Below, one piece after another: positions 1-7,470 of a stretch of DNA of 64,000 nucleotides. The translations under genes and the position numbers were made by a program. The stretch comes from Streptomyces avidinii (GTDB taxonomy: Bacteria; Actinomycetota; Actinomycetes; Streptomycetales; Streptomycetaceae): the NCBI RefSeq assembly GCF_014650695.1, contig NZ_BMVL01000008.1, positions 1 through 64,000 of the forward strand, read 5' to 3'. The notes below the pieces were generated by a model. The model was given only the letters and a program-made list of their open reading frames with translations. It did not search any database and had not been told where the DNA came from. Numbering within the stretch: position 1 is the stretch's first letter; the number at the start of each line of letters is the position of its first letter.

Positions 1-233
1 GAACACAGACCGATCAACGTCACATCCACACCCCGCGCCGCCGCACCCCGCGCGAACGCCGCCGACAGACCCGGCGACGACGGACGCATGTCATGCCCGA
101 CCACGATCGCCCCGGCCCCCGTGACCTCGACGAACGCCGCACCGAACAGCTCCGCCAACGACTCGTCCCACTCGTCCGGCACGACGCCACGCACGTCATA
201 CGCCTTGACGATGTTCGAAAGATCTGCGGCCAC
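1..233 (-). CDS. manB: Phosphomannomutase/phosphoglucomutase, N-terminal part (cut by window edge)
   Basis: The frame runs off the left edge, so only about 77 N-terminal residues are present. They begin MAADLSNIVKAYDVRGVVPD and include GHDMRPSSPGLSAAFARG. The AYDVRG start and the HDMRPSSP stretch are typical of the first domain of alpha-D-phosphohexomutases, enzymes that interconvert mannose-6-P and mannose-1-P (or the glucose forms). The catalytic phosphoserine loop lies beyond the edge. GTG at 233 is chosen as start because AGGAGGG precedes it at a good distance. Mannose-1-P would feed the GDP-mannose pyrophosphorylase at 23.9-25.0 kb. Mannose versus glucose preference cannot be settled from this fragment. 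Confidence 0.88.
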   Translation of the reverse strand, partial: MAADLSNIVKAYDVRGVVPDEWDESLAELFGAAFVEVTGAGAIVVGHDMRPSSPGLSAAFARGAAARGVDVTLIGLC

Positions 234-312
234 TGCCTGCCCTCCTGAGGGTCCTGATCGGTTCAGCAAAACCTACCCTGAACCGGGAGCTGCTCTTCAG
301 GCCACGGGAGCG

Positions 313-687
313 TCAGGAATCGGGCGATCTCAGGACGCGCAGGTGTCCACGACGGGTCTCGCCGGTGGACTGGCCGCCCTGGCGGGAGCCCCCGGCCTCG
401 GCCGCGCGCCCCGGCGGGCGGGCGGCTTCGCGTACCGCGTTGGCCAGGGCTTCGAGGTCGTCGCCGCTGGGGCGCGAGGGCCCGGAGCCGTCGGACAGGC
501 GCACGACGTCCCAGCCCCGCGGGGCGGTCAGGCGCTCGGAGTGCTCGGCGCACAGGTCGTAGCAGTGGGGTTCCGCGTAGGTGGCGAGCGGGCCGAGAAC
601 TGCGGTCGAATCGGCGTAGACGTACGTCAGTGTCGCGACGGCAGGGCGGCCGCACGCAGTGCGCGAACAGCGACGTACAAGGCTCAC
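313..687 (-). CDS. DUF3499 family protein
   Basis: The 124-residue product begins VSLVRRCSRTACGRPAVATLTYVYADSTAVLGPLA and carries EPHCYDLCAEHSERLTAPRGW. The CSRTAC and CYDLCAEH cysteine/histidine pairs look like a small zinc-binding unit. This is the actinobacterial DUF3499 family, of unknown function. GTG at 687 is the first plausible start; codons before it are in frame but offer no start, and no clear ribosome-binding site is visible, so a short leader or a leaderless message is possible. It lies between pmm and the divergent metallopeptidase gene, as in mycobacteria (Rv3258c). The tail after about residue 95 is low-complexity. Confidence 0.85.
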   Translation of the reverse strand: MSLVRRCSRTACGRPAVATLTYVYADSTAVLGPLATYAEPHCYDLCAEHSERLTAPRGWDVVRLSDGSGPSRPSGDDLEALANAVREAARPPGRAAEAGGSRQGGQSTGETRRGHLRVLRSPDS

Positions 688-777
688 GACGTTGGACGGT
701 ACCGCACTCTTGACCGGGCCGCGACGACTCCACCGCCGCTCACTCCCCCGTGTCGTGCTCGGAGCTACCCTGCGGGG

Positions 778-1257
778 GTGACGGACACCCCTCTTCCTCC
801 CTGCCCCGCCGAGCCCCCCGCGGGGGCCGCAGCCGAGCCGCGCCTCCGTCGGCGGGACCGGCACGGGCGCGGGATGCGCGGTCCGGTGGCGCCTCCGCAG
901 GTGCCGCTGTCGGCGAGCCGGTCGGAGCTGTTCGGGGACCTCGTACGGGACTCCGTGGAGCGACTGGAGCGGCGCTGGCCGCAACTGGCCGACGTGGAGT
1001 TCCTGATCGGTGACGTTCCCGGCCCGCCGGGCGGCCCGGACGGCGGCTGGAACGACGAGGCGGTGCCGCTCGGTGCGGTGTCGGAGTCCCGCGAGGGGCG
1101 GCCCGCCCGGATCCTGGTGTTCCGGCGACCGGTGGAGATCCGTACCAAGACACGGGACGAGAAGGCGATGCTGGTCCACGAGATCGTGGTGGAGCAGGTC
1201 GCGGAGCTGCTGGGGCTCTCGCCGGAGACCGTGGACCCCCGGTACGGCCAGGAGTAG
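778..1257 (+). CDS. Metallopeptidase family protein (zincin-like)
   Basis: The 159-residue product has a proline/arginine-rich N-terminal 40 residues and then the conserved zincin-like domain (SRSELFGDLVRDSVERLERRWPQL to the end). The motif region reads DEKAMLVHEIVVEQVAELLGLSPE. The HE pair is present, but the second zinc histidine of a classical HExxH is absent (HEIVV). The family is often called metallopeptidase, so activity is doubtful. GTG at 778 is used because RRRDRHGRGMRGP before the domain looks like conserved coding sequence; ATG at 874 is a shorter alternative. Its last six codons and stop lie inside a terminator hairpin. It is divergent from the DUF3499 gene, an arrangement kept in mycobacteria. 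Confidence 0.82.
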   Translation: MTDTPLPPCPAEPPAGAAAEPRLRRRDRHGRGMRGPVAPPQVPLSASRSELFGDLVRDSVERLERRWPQLADVEFLIGDVPGPPGGPDGGWNDEAVPLGAVSESREGRPARILVFRRPVEIRTKTRDEKAMLVHEIVVEQVAELLGLSPETVDPRYGQE

Positions 1258-1275
1258 TCCTGGCCGTACCGGGGG
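1236..1275. terminator. 18-bp perfect hairpin enclosing a stop codon
   Basis: Arms 1236-1253 and 1258-1275 are perfectly complementary and leave a four-base GTAG loop. The TAG stop codon of the metallopeptidase gene is bases 1255-1257, inside the loop. The element lies between convergent genes (778-1257 plus, 1308-2786 minus) and could stop transcription from both sides. There is no T-run, as is usual in Streptomyces. Confidence 0.85.
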
Positions 1276-1283
1276 CGTTCCCG

Positions 1284-1318
1284 TCATCGGGTCATCGGGT
1301 CATCGGGTCATCGGGTCA
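1284..1318. repeat. Tandem octamer TCATCGGG, four copies
   Basis: Four exact copies begin at 1284, 1292, 1300 and 1308, followed by a partial TCA. The fourth copy holds the stop codon of the minus-strand DUF5719 gene (TCA at 1308-1310), so copy-number change would alter only the downstream region. Confidence 0.9.
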
Positions 1319-2786
1319 GGACCGAGAGGTCCTGGGCGGCCTTGGGGACCGACACCGTCGAGTGGTCGTCCGAGAACCCCTGGACGGTGAACATCGCGAT
1401 GCCCTCGTGCGGCAGGGACAGGGTGCGGGCCGCGTGCACCGGGCCGCCCGAGACGGTCTCGACGGTGAGGGCGTAGGCGCCCTTGCCGCCGGCCGGGGCC
1501 AGGGTCAGAGTCTGCGTGGTGCCCGCCTTGACGGTGACCTCCTGGGAGGCCGGCTCGCCGCCGCCGGTGCCCGGCGAGGCGGTCACCTTGACCTTCGCGT
1601 CGGCGCCCGGTGCCGTGAGGGACAGCAGGGTGGTGTTCTCCTCGGGCCGGTTGTCGGCCACGGTGGCCCGGGTGCCGACCGGTCCGGTGGCGGGGATGAA
1701 GCCGATCTCCTGCTTGGCCCCGCTTCCGCGGACCACCCGGAGCGCCGCGACGACGGGCGCGGACTTCTTCGGGTCGGCCGGGGTCAGCAGCAGTGAGCCG
1801 GGCTCGCCCCGGGTCAGGTCCTTGAGGTCCACGGCCGCCGTCATCCCGGCCTTGACGTGCACCTGCTCGCTGCCTGCCGGGCTGATCGCGCCGCCCGGTC
1901 CGGCCAGGCGCAGCTTCAGGTCCGCGTCCTCCTCGCCCGGTGCGAAGACGACCAGCCGTACGGAGGCGGCGTCCGCCGGGATGCCGGGCAGGACGATCGA
2001 GCCCGCCGGGTCGGCGGAGGCCGCCAGCCAGTCGGAGCCCACCTGCTCCTCGCCGACCTGCACGGATGCGCCCACGCGGCCCGCGCGGGTGGTCACGTGG
2101 GCGGTGGCGTCCGCGAGCTGGGCGCCCGGGACGAGGGACGAGAGCAGGACGGTCTTGGAGGACTTGGGGTCGACCCGGATGCTCTCGCTGGCGCCGGCGT
2201 CGGGCTTGGCCGGTCCGTCCGGGCCGAAGAGCTTGATGTCGACGATGGCCGCGGCGTCGTCGGGGTTGGTGAGGTGGACGTAGTCCTCCCGGCCCTTGGC
2301 CGTGCTGACCGCGGGGAACCAGAAGTCGGTGCCGGGTGCGGTGCAGCCGGCACCGAGGACGCCGCGGGTCCGGCCGACCGAGACCTTGGTGGTCAGCTGC
2401 GCGGTCCAGCCGGGGGCGAGGACACCGTCGGCGCTGCCGGTGAGCGCCGGTGCGTCGGCGCCGCTGGCGGTGGCCCCGACGGGCTTGCCCGGTTCCTTGG
2501 GTTCCAGCACCGGTTTGGCGTCCTTGGTCGCGCCGAGCAGCCGGGCCGAGCCCTTGCCGGCGGCGGCGCCGGGGGTGAAGGACGTGTACGTGGTCTCGGC
2601 GATGTCCGAGGAGCTGGGCCCCGGGCACACCAACAGGGACCGCTCCACGGGCATCCGGGCCGCGGCCGCGGCCTTGCCGTCGGCCGCCCTGCCGTCGGCG
2701 GCCGGCGCGGTGAGGGCGGCGACGCCGGTGATGGCGGCGAGGGCCGCGGTCACCGCCGCCAGCGTCAGGGGTGCGCGCTGCTTCAC
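1308..2786 (-). CDS. Secreted/membrane-anchored DUF5719-like protein
   Basis: The 492-residue product has a basic start (VKQRAPLTLAAVTAALAAITGVAALTAPAADG) that looks like a signal peptide or single membrane anchor. A long beta-rich extracytoplasmic region follows with no recognisable catalytic motif (for example ERSLLVCPGPSSSD, GTDFWFPAVSTAKGREDYVHLTNPD, SDWLAASADPAGSIVLPGIP). This matches the actinobacterial DUF5719 proteins encoded next to a large glycosyltransferase. GTG at 2786 overlaps the glycosyltransferase stop by four bases (GTGA), so the two are translationally coupled and probably form one envelope assembly. Function is unknown; a role in surface glycan export or attachment is inference from the pairing. 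Confidence 0.8.
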   Translation of the reverse strand: MKQRAPLTLAAVTAALAAITGVAALTAPAADGRAADGKAAAAARMPVERSLLVCPGPSSSDIAETTYTSFTPGAAAGKGSARLLGATKDAKPVLEPKEPGKPVGATASGADAPALTGSADGVLAPGWTAQLTTKVSVGRTRGVLGAGCTAPGTDFWFPAVSTAKGREDYVHLTNPDDAAAIVDIKLFGPDGPAKPDAGASESIRVDPKSSKTVLLSSLVPGAQLADATAHVTTRAGRVGASVQVGEEQVGSDWLAASADPAGSIVLPGIPADAASVRLVVFAPGEEDADLKLRLAGPGGAISPAGSEQVHVKAGMTAAVDLKDLTRGEPGSLLLTPADPKKSAPVVAALRVVRGSGAKQEIGFIPATGPVGTRATVADNRPEENTTLLSLTAPGADAKVKVTASPGTGGGEPASQEVTVKAGTTQTLTLAPAGGKGAYALTVETVSGGPVHAARTLSLPHEGIAMFTVQGFSDDHSTVSVPKAAQDLSVLTR

Positions 2787-5700
2787 TGCTGGGGGCTCCC
2801 GTCCGGACGCGGGTCGTGCGGTGCGTGGGGCTGGTGGGGGTCGTACGGCTGGTAGGGCTCGTACGGGTAGGTGTACTGCTGCTGGTCCGGGTCCTGGACC
2901 GGCTGGTGCTGCGGCTGCTGCGGGTAGGGGACCTCGTAGACCGGCTGGCCCTGCTGGCCCTGCTGGCCCTGCTGGTCGTACTGCGGGTACTGGTCGTACG
3001 GAGCCTGCTGCTGCGCCTCGTACGCGTAGCCGCCCTGGTCGCCGTACGCCTGGTACGCGTACGCGTCCTCGCCGTACACCGGCTGCGCGGGGATCTGCGC
3101 GTACGGGTCGGCGTCCGCCGCGGTCTCCACCGGTGCGGGGGCCGCTTCGGCCTCGGCGCGCAGCCGGCGGGCCCGGCGGCCCTCGCCGGCCTCGCCCGGG
3201 CCGGACGGGTCCGGAAGCGCGGCCTCCTCCTCCGGCAGGTCGTCGTCGAGCTGTGCGCGGCGGCCGGGCAGGGCCATCACCAGCAGGACCAGGGCGAGCA
3301 GGCCCTGGGCCCAGTACCAGGCGGTCCGCAGCAGGGAGTCCTCGTGGACGAGGTCGAGGCGGCCGCCGTCGGCCGGCAGTTCGAAGCCCTGTGCCCAGCC
3401 GTCGAGGGTCTTGGGCTTGAGGGACTTGCCGTCGAGGGTGGCCCGCCAGCCCTCGTCGGCCCGGTCTGCGATGCGCAGGACGCGGCCCGCCTCCCCGGCG
3501 GGGATCTTGCTGTGGGCCTCGACGGGTCCGGCGGCGACCGGGATCGGGGCCTCGCCCTGCTTGCCGGAGACGATCACCGCGCGGGGCAGCCAGGGCTCGA
3601 CGCCCCACAGGGCGGTGCCGTCCTGCTGGTGGCGACGGCTGAGTCCCGGGGTGGCGTCGAGGACGCGTCGGATCTCCTCGGGGCCGCCGGGGCGGAACAT
3701 CACGAAGCGGATCGCGAAGGCGCTGAGCTGGCTGGACTGGTCGGCGCCGGAGCCGGCCACGAGGTTGGAGACGACCTTGTCGAGGCGGGCGTCCGCGCCG
3801 GTGCGGGCGGTGACCTCGGCGTCGCCGATACGGCCGCCGGAGCCGCGGACGAGGCTGTAGGAGACGGTGGCGGGCGGGTCCAGGTCGAGGATCAGGGTGC
3901 GGGTCTGGTTGTCGTCCCCGCCCGCGTCCGCGACGAAGGCCGGGACCTGTACGGGGTCGCGGCGCTGCAGCGGGCCGTCGGCGCCGGCGAGCATCCAGGT
4001 GGCGGCGGCCACCAGCGGGCCCACGGCGGCGGTCAGCGCGATCAGTGCGGCGAGCGGCTGGCGCCAGCCGAAGCTGCGCGCGGCGACACGTTCGCGGGCG
4101 CCGTCGGCGCCGAGGGCGGCCGCCGCGAGCAGGGCGAGTCCGTAGACGAGGGTGGCGGGGCCGGCCCAGGCGCTGCGGTTGACGAGGACGGCCAGGAGCA
4201 GCGCGGCCAGGGCGGCGGCCCAGGCGGTGCGGACGGCGAAGGAGCGGTCGCTGCGCAGCAGGGCGGCCAGGGCGGCGAGGACGATGCCGAGGAGCAGCAG
4301 TGCGGCGCCGGTGCCGGGGCCGCCGGGGCTGAGGGTGAGGAGGCCGAGGGCGTCGGCGGAGCCGGCTCCGTAGGGCAGTCCGGCCTCCTGCAGGAGGCGG
4401 CCGGGGTGCGTGAGCAGTCCCAGTGACCAGGGGGCGAGCACGACGAGCGGGACGGCGAGGGTGGCGAGGAGCCGCAGGCCGTACGCCTTCCAGTGCGCGC
4501 GGCGCAGGACCAGCGCGGCGGTCCCGAGGACGGCGGCGAGCGGCCACACGACGGGGGTGAAGGCGGTGGTGAGGGTGAGCAGGAGCGTGTACGTCCACAC
4601 CGCGCGCCGGCCGCCCCGCCGGTCGGTGGCCTCCGCGCCGTCGGCCAGGTCGAAGGCGGCGACGGCGGAGCGGACGAGGAGGGGGAGCACGACGGCGAGG
4701 ACGGCGGTGCCGAGGCGGCCGCCGGCGAGGGCTCCGGTCACGGCGGGGAGGAAGGCGTAGGCGATGGCCGCCCAGGCGCGCAGCAGCCGGGATTCGACGA
4801 GCGGCCGGGAGGCGAAGTAGGCGGTGAGGCCGGCGAGCGGAACGGATCCGACGAGCAGCAGGGTCAGGGCGGCCTGGGTGGAGCCGAACAGCAGGGTGGC
4901 GAGGGTGCCGAGGACGGCCAGGTAGGGCGGGGCGGAGGCGGTGGAGCCGGTGCCGACGGCGTGCCAGCCGCCGGTGTAGGCGCTCCAGAGTTCGGAGCCG
5001 CTGTCGGGGGCGGGCAGCAGGGCGCCGCCCATCAGGGAGCCGCCGCCGATCAGGGCCCGGCAGGCGGCGAGGGAGACGACCAGGAGAAGGCCGAAGAGGA
5101 GGGGCGCCGGGTTGCGGGCAAGCCGCTTGAGGCGGGCGAAGCGCTCGACCTCGGGAAGGTAGTCGCCGTCCTCGCCGGGGGCGTTGAGGATGCTTCCGCC
5201 GCCGTGGCGGCCGGCGGGGGCGGCATCGTTGTCGCGGTCGCCGCCGAAGTAGCCGGCGAGCTGTTCGGCGTTGGCCCGCAGGGAGGCTCCCGGCGGGGGG
5301 AAGAGCGGGCGCAGTTCGGCTGCGGGGACGGCGGGCCGGCGGCGGGCCTTGCGGGCGGCGAGGACGCGGCCGGGGCGGAGCAGGGTGGCGAGCAGGCCGG
5401 TGAACTCGTCGACGGCCTGGCCGGGCGCCTTGCCGATGAGATAGGCGAGGGTGCGCAGCACGGTGCCGAACAGGACGCGCAGCAGGACGTAGGGCAGGGC
5501 GCGGCCGGAGCTGTTGGCGAGCATCGTGTAGACGGCGCCGGCCTTGTCGACGCGGTGCGGGCCGGCCGTGGTGCGTCCGGCGCAGTCGACGGTGCGGCGT
5601 TCGCGGGCGGCTGCCTCGGCGTGCCGCAGGACGGCGTCGGGGGCGACGAGGACGGTGTGGCCGGCGCTCTGGGCGCGCCAGCACAGGTCGACGTCGTCGC

Positions 5701-6436
5701 GCATCAGGGGCAGGCGCCGGTCGAAGCCGCCGAGGGCGTCGTAGACGTCGCGGCGGACCAGCATGCCGGCGGTGGAGACGGACAGGACGGGGCGGACCTG
5801 GTCGTGCTGGCCCTGGTCCTGTTCGCGGCGGTCGAGGCCGGTCCAGCGGCGGCCGCTGCGGGCGATGGTGACGCCGGCTTCGAGGAGCTGCTTCTTGTCG
5901 TACCAGCCGCGCAGTTTGGGGCCGATGACGGCGGCGTCGGGGTTGTCCTCGGCGACGCGGAGCAGTTCGGTGAGGGCGTCGGGTTCGGGGGCGCTGTCGT
6001 CGTGCAGGAGCCACAGCCACTGGACGGGTTCGCCGTGGGGGAGGTCGGGCAGGTCGTACGCGTCGTCGCGCCAGGTGCGGCTGACCGGATCCCAGCCGCT
6101 GGGGCGCTTGAGGTACGGGAGGTCCTCGGGGCTCAGGGTGCCCGCGGAGCGGGCGGCTTCGTCGACCGCGGTGCCGAATCCGGTGCGGCGGGCGAGGTGC
6201 AGGACGCGGTCGTCGCCGAGGGCTTCGGTGAGCAGGCGCGCGGATTCGTCGGCGCTGCCGGTGTCGGCGGCGACGTGGTTCTGCGCGGGGCGTTCCTGGC
6301 CGAGGAGGCCGGCGAGCGTCCGGGGCAGCCAGCGGGCGCCGTCGTGGGCGACGAGGACCGCGGTGACGACGTGCCGGGGGAACTCGGGTGTGGCTGGGGC
6401 CTGGTAGGAGGCCGTCGACTGGCTGTGCAGGGACAT
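2783..6436 (-). CDS. Large membrane glycosyltransferase, family 2
   Basis: The 1217-residue product has an N-terminal GT-2 domain at about 20-300: VTAVLVAHDGARWLPRTL, nucleotide-sugar loop HDDSAPEPDAL, and DDVDLCWRAQSAGH as the acceptor-side motif. From about 440 there are many hydrophobic segments (such as LLFGLLLVVSLAACRALIGG and LLLLGIVLAALAALL), then an extracytoplasmic region, a last membrane segment near 1040-1060, and a disordered tail rich in Y, Q, P and D. Such proteins transfer sugars to or across the membrane; the sugar is unknown. It is coupled to the DUF5719 gene and lies downstream of whiB on the same strand. ATG 6436 is used; no strong ribosome-binding site is visible. Confidence 0.85.
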   Translation of the reverse strand: MSLHSQSTASYQAPATPEFPRHVVTAVLVAHDGARWLPRTLAGLLGQERPAQNHVAADTGSADESARLLTEALGDDRVLHLARRTGFGTAVDEAARSAGTLSPEDLPYLKRPSGWDPVSRTWRDDAYDLPDLPHGEPVQWLWLLHDDSAPEPDALTELLRVAEDNPDAAVIGPKLRGWYDKKQLLEAGVTIARSGRRWTGLDRREQDQGQHDQVRPVLSVSTAGMLVRRDVYDALGGFDRRLPLMRDDVDLCWRAQSAGHTVLVAPDAVLRHAEAAARERRTVDCAGRTTAGPHRVDKAGAVYTMLANSSGRALPYVLLRVLFGTVLRTLAYLIGKAPGQAVDEFTGLLATLLRPGRVLAARKARRRPAVPAAELRPLFPPPGASLRANAEQLAGYFGGDRDNDAAPAGRHGGGSILNAPGEDGDYLPEVERFARLKRLARNPAPLLFGLLLVVSLAACRALIGGGSLMGGALLPAPDSGSELWSAYTGGWHAVGTGSTASAPPYLAVLGTLATLLFGSTQAALTLLLVGSVPLAGLTAYFASRPLVESRLLRAWAAIAYAFLPAVTGALAGGRLGTAVLAVVLPLLVRSAVAAFDLADGAEATDRRGGRRAVWTYTLLLTLTTAFTPVVWPLAAVLGTAALVLRRAHWKAYGLRLLATLAVPLVVLAPWSLGLLTHPGRLLQEAGLPYGAGSADALGLLTLSPGGPGTGAALLLLGIVLAALAALLRSDRSFAVRTAWAAALAALLLAVLVNRSAWAGPATLVYGLALLAAAALGADGARERVAARSFGWRQPLAALIALTAAVGPLVAAATWMLAGADGPLQRRDPVQVPAFVADAGGDDNQTRTLILDLDPPATVSYSLVRGSGGRIGDAEVTARTGADARLDKVVSNLVAGSGADQSSQLSAFAIRFVMFRPGGPEEIRRVLDATPGLSRRHQQDGTALWGVEPWLPRAVIVSGKQGEAPIPVAAGPVEAHSKIPAGEAGRVLRIADRADEGWRATLDGKSLKPKTLDGWAQGFELPADGGRLDLVHEDSLLRTAWYWAQGLLALVLLVMALPGRRAQLDDDLPEEEAALPDPSGPGEAGEGRRARRLRAEAEAAPAPVETAADADPYAQIPAQPVYGEDAYAYQAYGDQGGYAYEAQQQAPYDQYPQYDQQGQQGQQGQPVYEVPYPQQPQHQPVQDPDQQQYTYPYEPYQPYDPHQPHAPHDPRPDGSPQQ

Positions 6437-6526
6437 CGCGGTACGGGCCCTCCGGCCGGGGGTCCGGGGGTGGTGTGCCCTCGGAGGCTGCTGGACAGCG
6501 CCCCACCCTAACGGCTGCCACGACAG

Positions 6527-6565
6527 CGGTCCGCCTCCTGCGGGGAAGGTGCAGGAGGCGGACCG
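6527..6565. terminator. 15-bp hairpin downstream of whiB
   Basis: Arms 6527-6541 and 6551-6565 are perfect complements with a nine-base loop. It lies between whiB and the glycosyltransferase, both on the minus strand, so it probably ends the whiB message. Confidence 0.75.
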
Positions 6566-6645
6566 TTTGCCGTGCCGTGTGCGATGCCGTGTGCCGTGCC
6601 GTGTCGTGCTTTCGATATGTCGTGCGATGTGCGGTAGGTGCCTGA
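6566..6645. repeat. Degenerate CGTG-rich short repeats
   Basis: The stretch just beyond the whiB hairpin is built from repeated GTGCCGT and GTGCGATG units. It does not extend a reading frame of either neighbour. No function is apparent. Confidence 0.5.
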
Positions 6646-6665
6646 CCGGTGGTGCCTCGGCCGTT

Positions 6666-6929
6666 TCAGACCGCGGCCTTTTTCAGGCGGCGGCGTTCCC
6701 GCTCGGACAGACCGCCCCAGATGCCGAATCGCTCGTCGTTGGCGAGGGCGTACTCAAGGCATTCGGAGCGGACTTCGCAGGCGAGGCAGACCTTCTTGGC
6801 CTCGCGGGTGGAGCCGCCCTTCTCGGGAAAGAAGGACTCGGGGTCGGTCTGGGCGCAGAGAGCGCGCTCCTGCCATCCGAGCTCTTCGTCCGCCTCCTCG
6901 ACCAGCAGTTCCTGAAACAGCTCGGTCAT
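6666..6929 (-). CDS. whiB: Developmental regulator WhiB (iron-sulphur Wbl protein)
   Basis: The 87-residue product has the four cluster-binding cysteines at C25, C48, C51 and C57, the turn GIWGG at 69-73 and the basic DNA-binding tail ERERRRLKKAAV. From memory it is nearly identical to Streptomyces WhiB and orthologous to mycobacterial WhmD/WhiB2. WhiB holds a [4Fe-4S] cluster and acts with WhiA to start sporulation septation. ATG at 6929 is the only sensible start. A candidate promoter and a BldD-type operator lie upstream, matching knowledge that BldD represses whiB. The full length and intact motifs argue for a functional gene. Confidence 0.96.
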   Translation of the reverse strand: MTELFQELLVEEADEELGWQERALCAQTDPESFFPEKGGSTREAKKVCLACEVRSECLEYALANDERFGIWGGLSERERRRLKKAAV

Positions 6930-7002
6930 GTGCGCCCCTCGCTCTGTCTGTGCGTCCCCGTGACGATGCCGTCACTGATTGCTACGTAACGACACGAGTG
7001 AA

Positions 7003-7032
7003 ATTACAAGTGCGTGGCTCCGGGGCAGTCAA
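7003..7032 (-). promoter_or_regulatory. Candidate whiB promoter
   Basis: On the minus strand TTGACT (7032-7027) and TGTAAT (7008-7003) are separated by 18 bases and read toward whiB. Predicted transcription start is near 6996, giving a leader of about 67 bases. The minus-35 is close to TTGACA; the minus-10 keeps the first T, the A and the last T. Confidence 0.5.
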
Positions 7033-7059
7033 GCCGAGATCTGCTATTGGGCCCCTTAT

Positions 7060-7072
7060 TCACTCTGCGGAA
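7060..7072. promoter_or_regulatory. BldD-type operator upstream of whiB
   Basis: The sequence TCACTCTGCGGAA fits the BldD consensus TNACNCWGNGTNA at eight of nine defined positions; the single departure is G for T. It lies about 65-75 bases upstream of the predicted whiB start of transcription. BldD with c-di-GMP is known to repress whiB in Streptomyces, which supports the call. Confidence 0.55.
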
Positions 7073-7306
7073 CCAAGCCTATGCAGAAAGTGTTCATATC
7101 GCCAAAAATCGTGACACATGCCACCGGCACCCCGGGATGCCCGCCTTTACCCGTATTCCACGCGCCGCCTCCGAACGGGGTTGCGATCGCGCGGGAGAAG
7201 CGGCGCAGATCACATTCAGGTCACGGATGTGAGGTTCAGGTTTGAGCCTCGACACAGCGCCAATCCCCTGCTCCGGCCTGCACAAACCTTTCTCCGCGCA
7301 CGGTAA

Positions 7307-7338
7307 CCGGATGAGGTGAAACTTTTACACCAAACCGG
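7307..7338. promoter_or_regulatory. Dyad upstream of the polycysteine leader promoter
   Basis: CCGG (7307-7310) and GGTG (7315-7318) are mirrored by CACC (7328-7331) and CCGG (7335-7338) around a common centre near 7323. The last base is nine bases before the TTGACA hexamer at 7347, a usual place for an activator or repressor. The protein is unknown. Confidence 0.35.
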
Positions 7339-7346
7339 ACATTGGG

Positions 7347-7383
7347 TTGACAGTCAGGCCTCCCAACCGTTCTCCTTGTTCGC
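7347..7383 (+). promoter_or_regulatory. Candidate promoter of the cysteine dioxygenase leader
   Basis: TTGACA at 7347-7352 is a perfect minus-35. TCTCCT at 7371-7376, 18 bases further, is a weak minus-10. Transcription would start within about seven bases of 7376, at or next to the A of the ATG at 7384, so the leader reading frame would be leaderless. Confidence 0.5.
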
Positions 7384-7470
7384 ATGTCAGTGCCTGCAGC
7401 CGCCACCCGGACCCCCATTCGTGGGTTCCTGTGTGCTGCCCAGGTTCGCTGTTGCTGTTGCAGCTGTTGA
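7384..7470 (+). CDS. Polycysteine leader peptide (28 aa) ahead of cysteine dioxygenase
   Basis: The small frame encodes MSVPAAATRTPIRGFLCAAQ and ends RCCCCSC: six cysteines, of which five fall in the last six residues, using both TGT and TGC. It has no ribosome-binding site; the predicted transcription start coincides with its ATG, so it is probably read leaderless. Its stop overlaps the next ATG (TGATG at 7468-7472), which opens a 21-codon frame to 7535, and cysteine dioxygenase starts at 7558. In mycobacteria leaderless polycysteine reading frames act as cysteine-responsive attenuators of downstream genes. Placing one before the gene for cysteine breakdown suggests the same sensing principle here. 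That it is translated is inference. Confidence 0.65.
   Translation: MSVPAAATRTPIRGFLCAAQVRCCCCSC

Larger units (their letters stand above)
6930..7383. other. Divergent regulatory region whiB / cysteine dioxygenase leader
   Basis: No protein gene is supported in these 454 bases. They hold a candidate whiB promoter (7003-7032), a BldD-like box (7060-7072), GACAC pentamers that could be WhiA sites (6991-6995 and 7113-7117), a dyad (7307-7338), and a minus-35 element facing right (7347-7352). The middle stretch, about 7075-7300, has no assigned element apart from the second GACAC and two TTCAGGT copies near 7215-7245. Confidence 0.6.

Noticed and set aside
88..777. Plus-strand open frame ahead of the metallopeptidase domain
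   Set aside because: It runs antisense to the phosphomannomutase and DUF3499 genes, has no family resemblance, and is a by-product of high G+C. Only 778-1257 is kept.
4493..6511. 672-codon plus-strand frame opposite the glycosyltransferase
   Set aside because: It is glycine/alanine-rich with no domains; the minus frame has clear GT-2 motifs and membrane segments.
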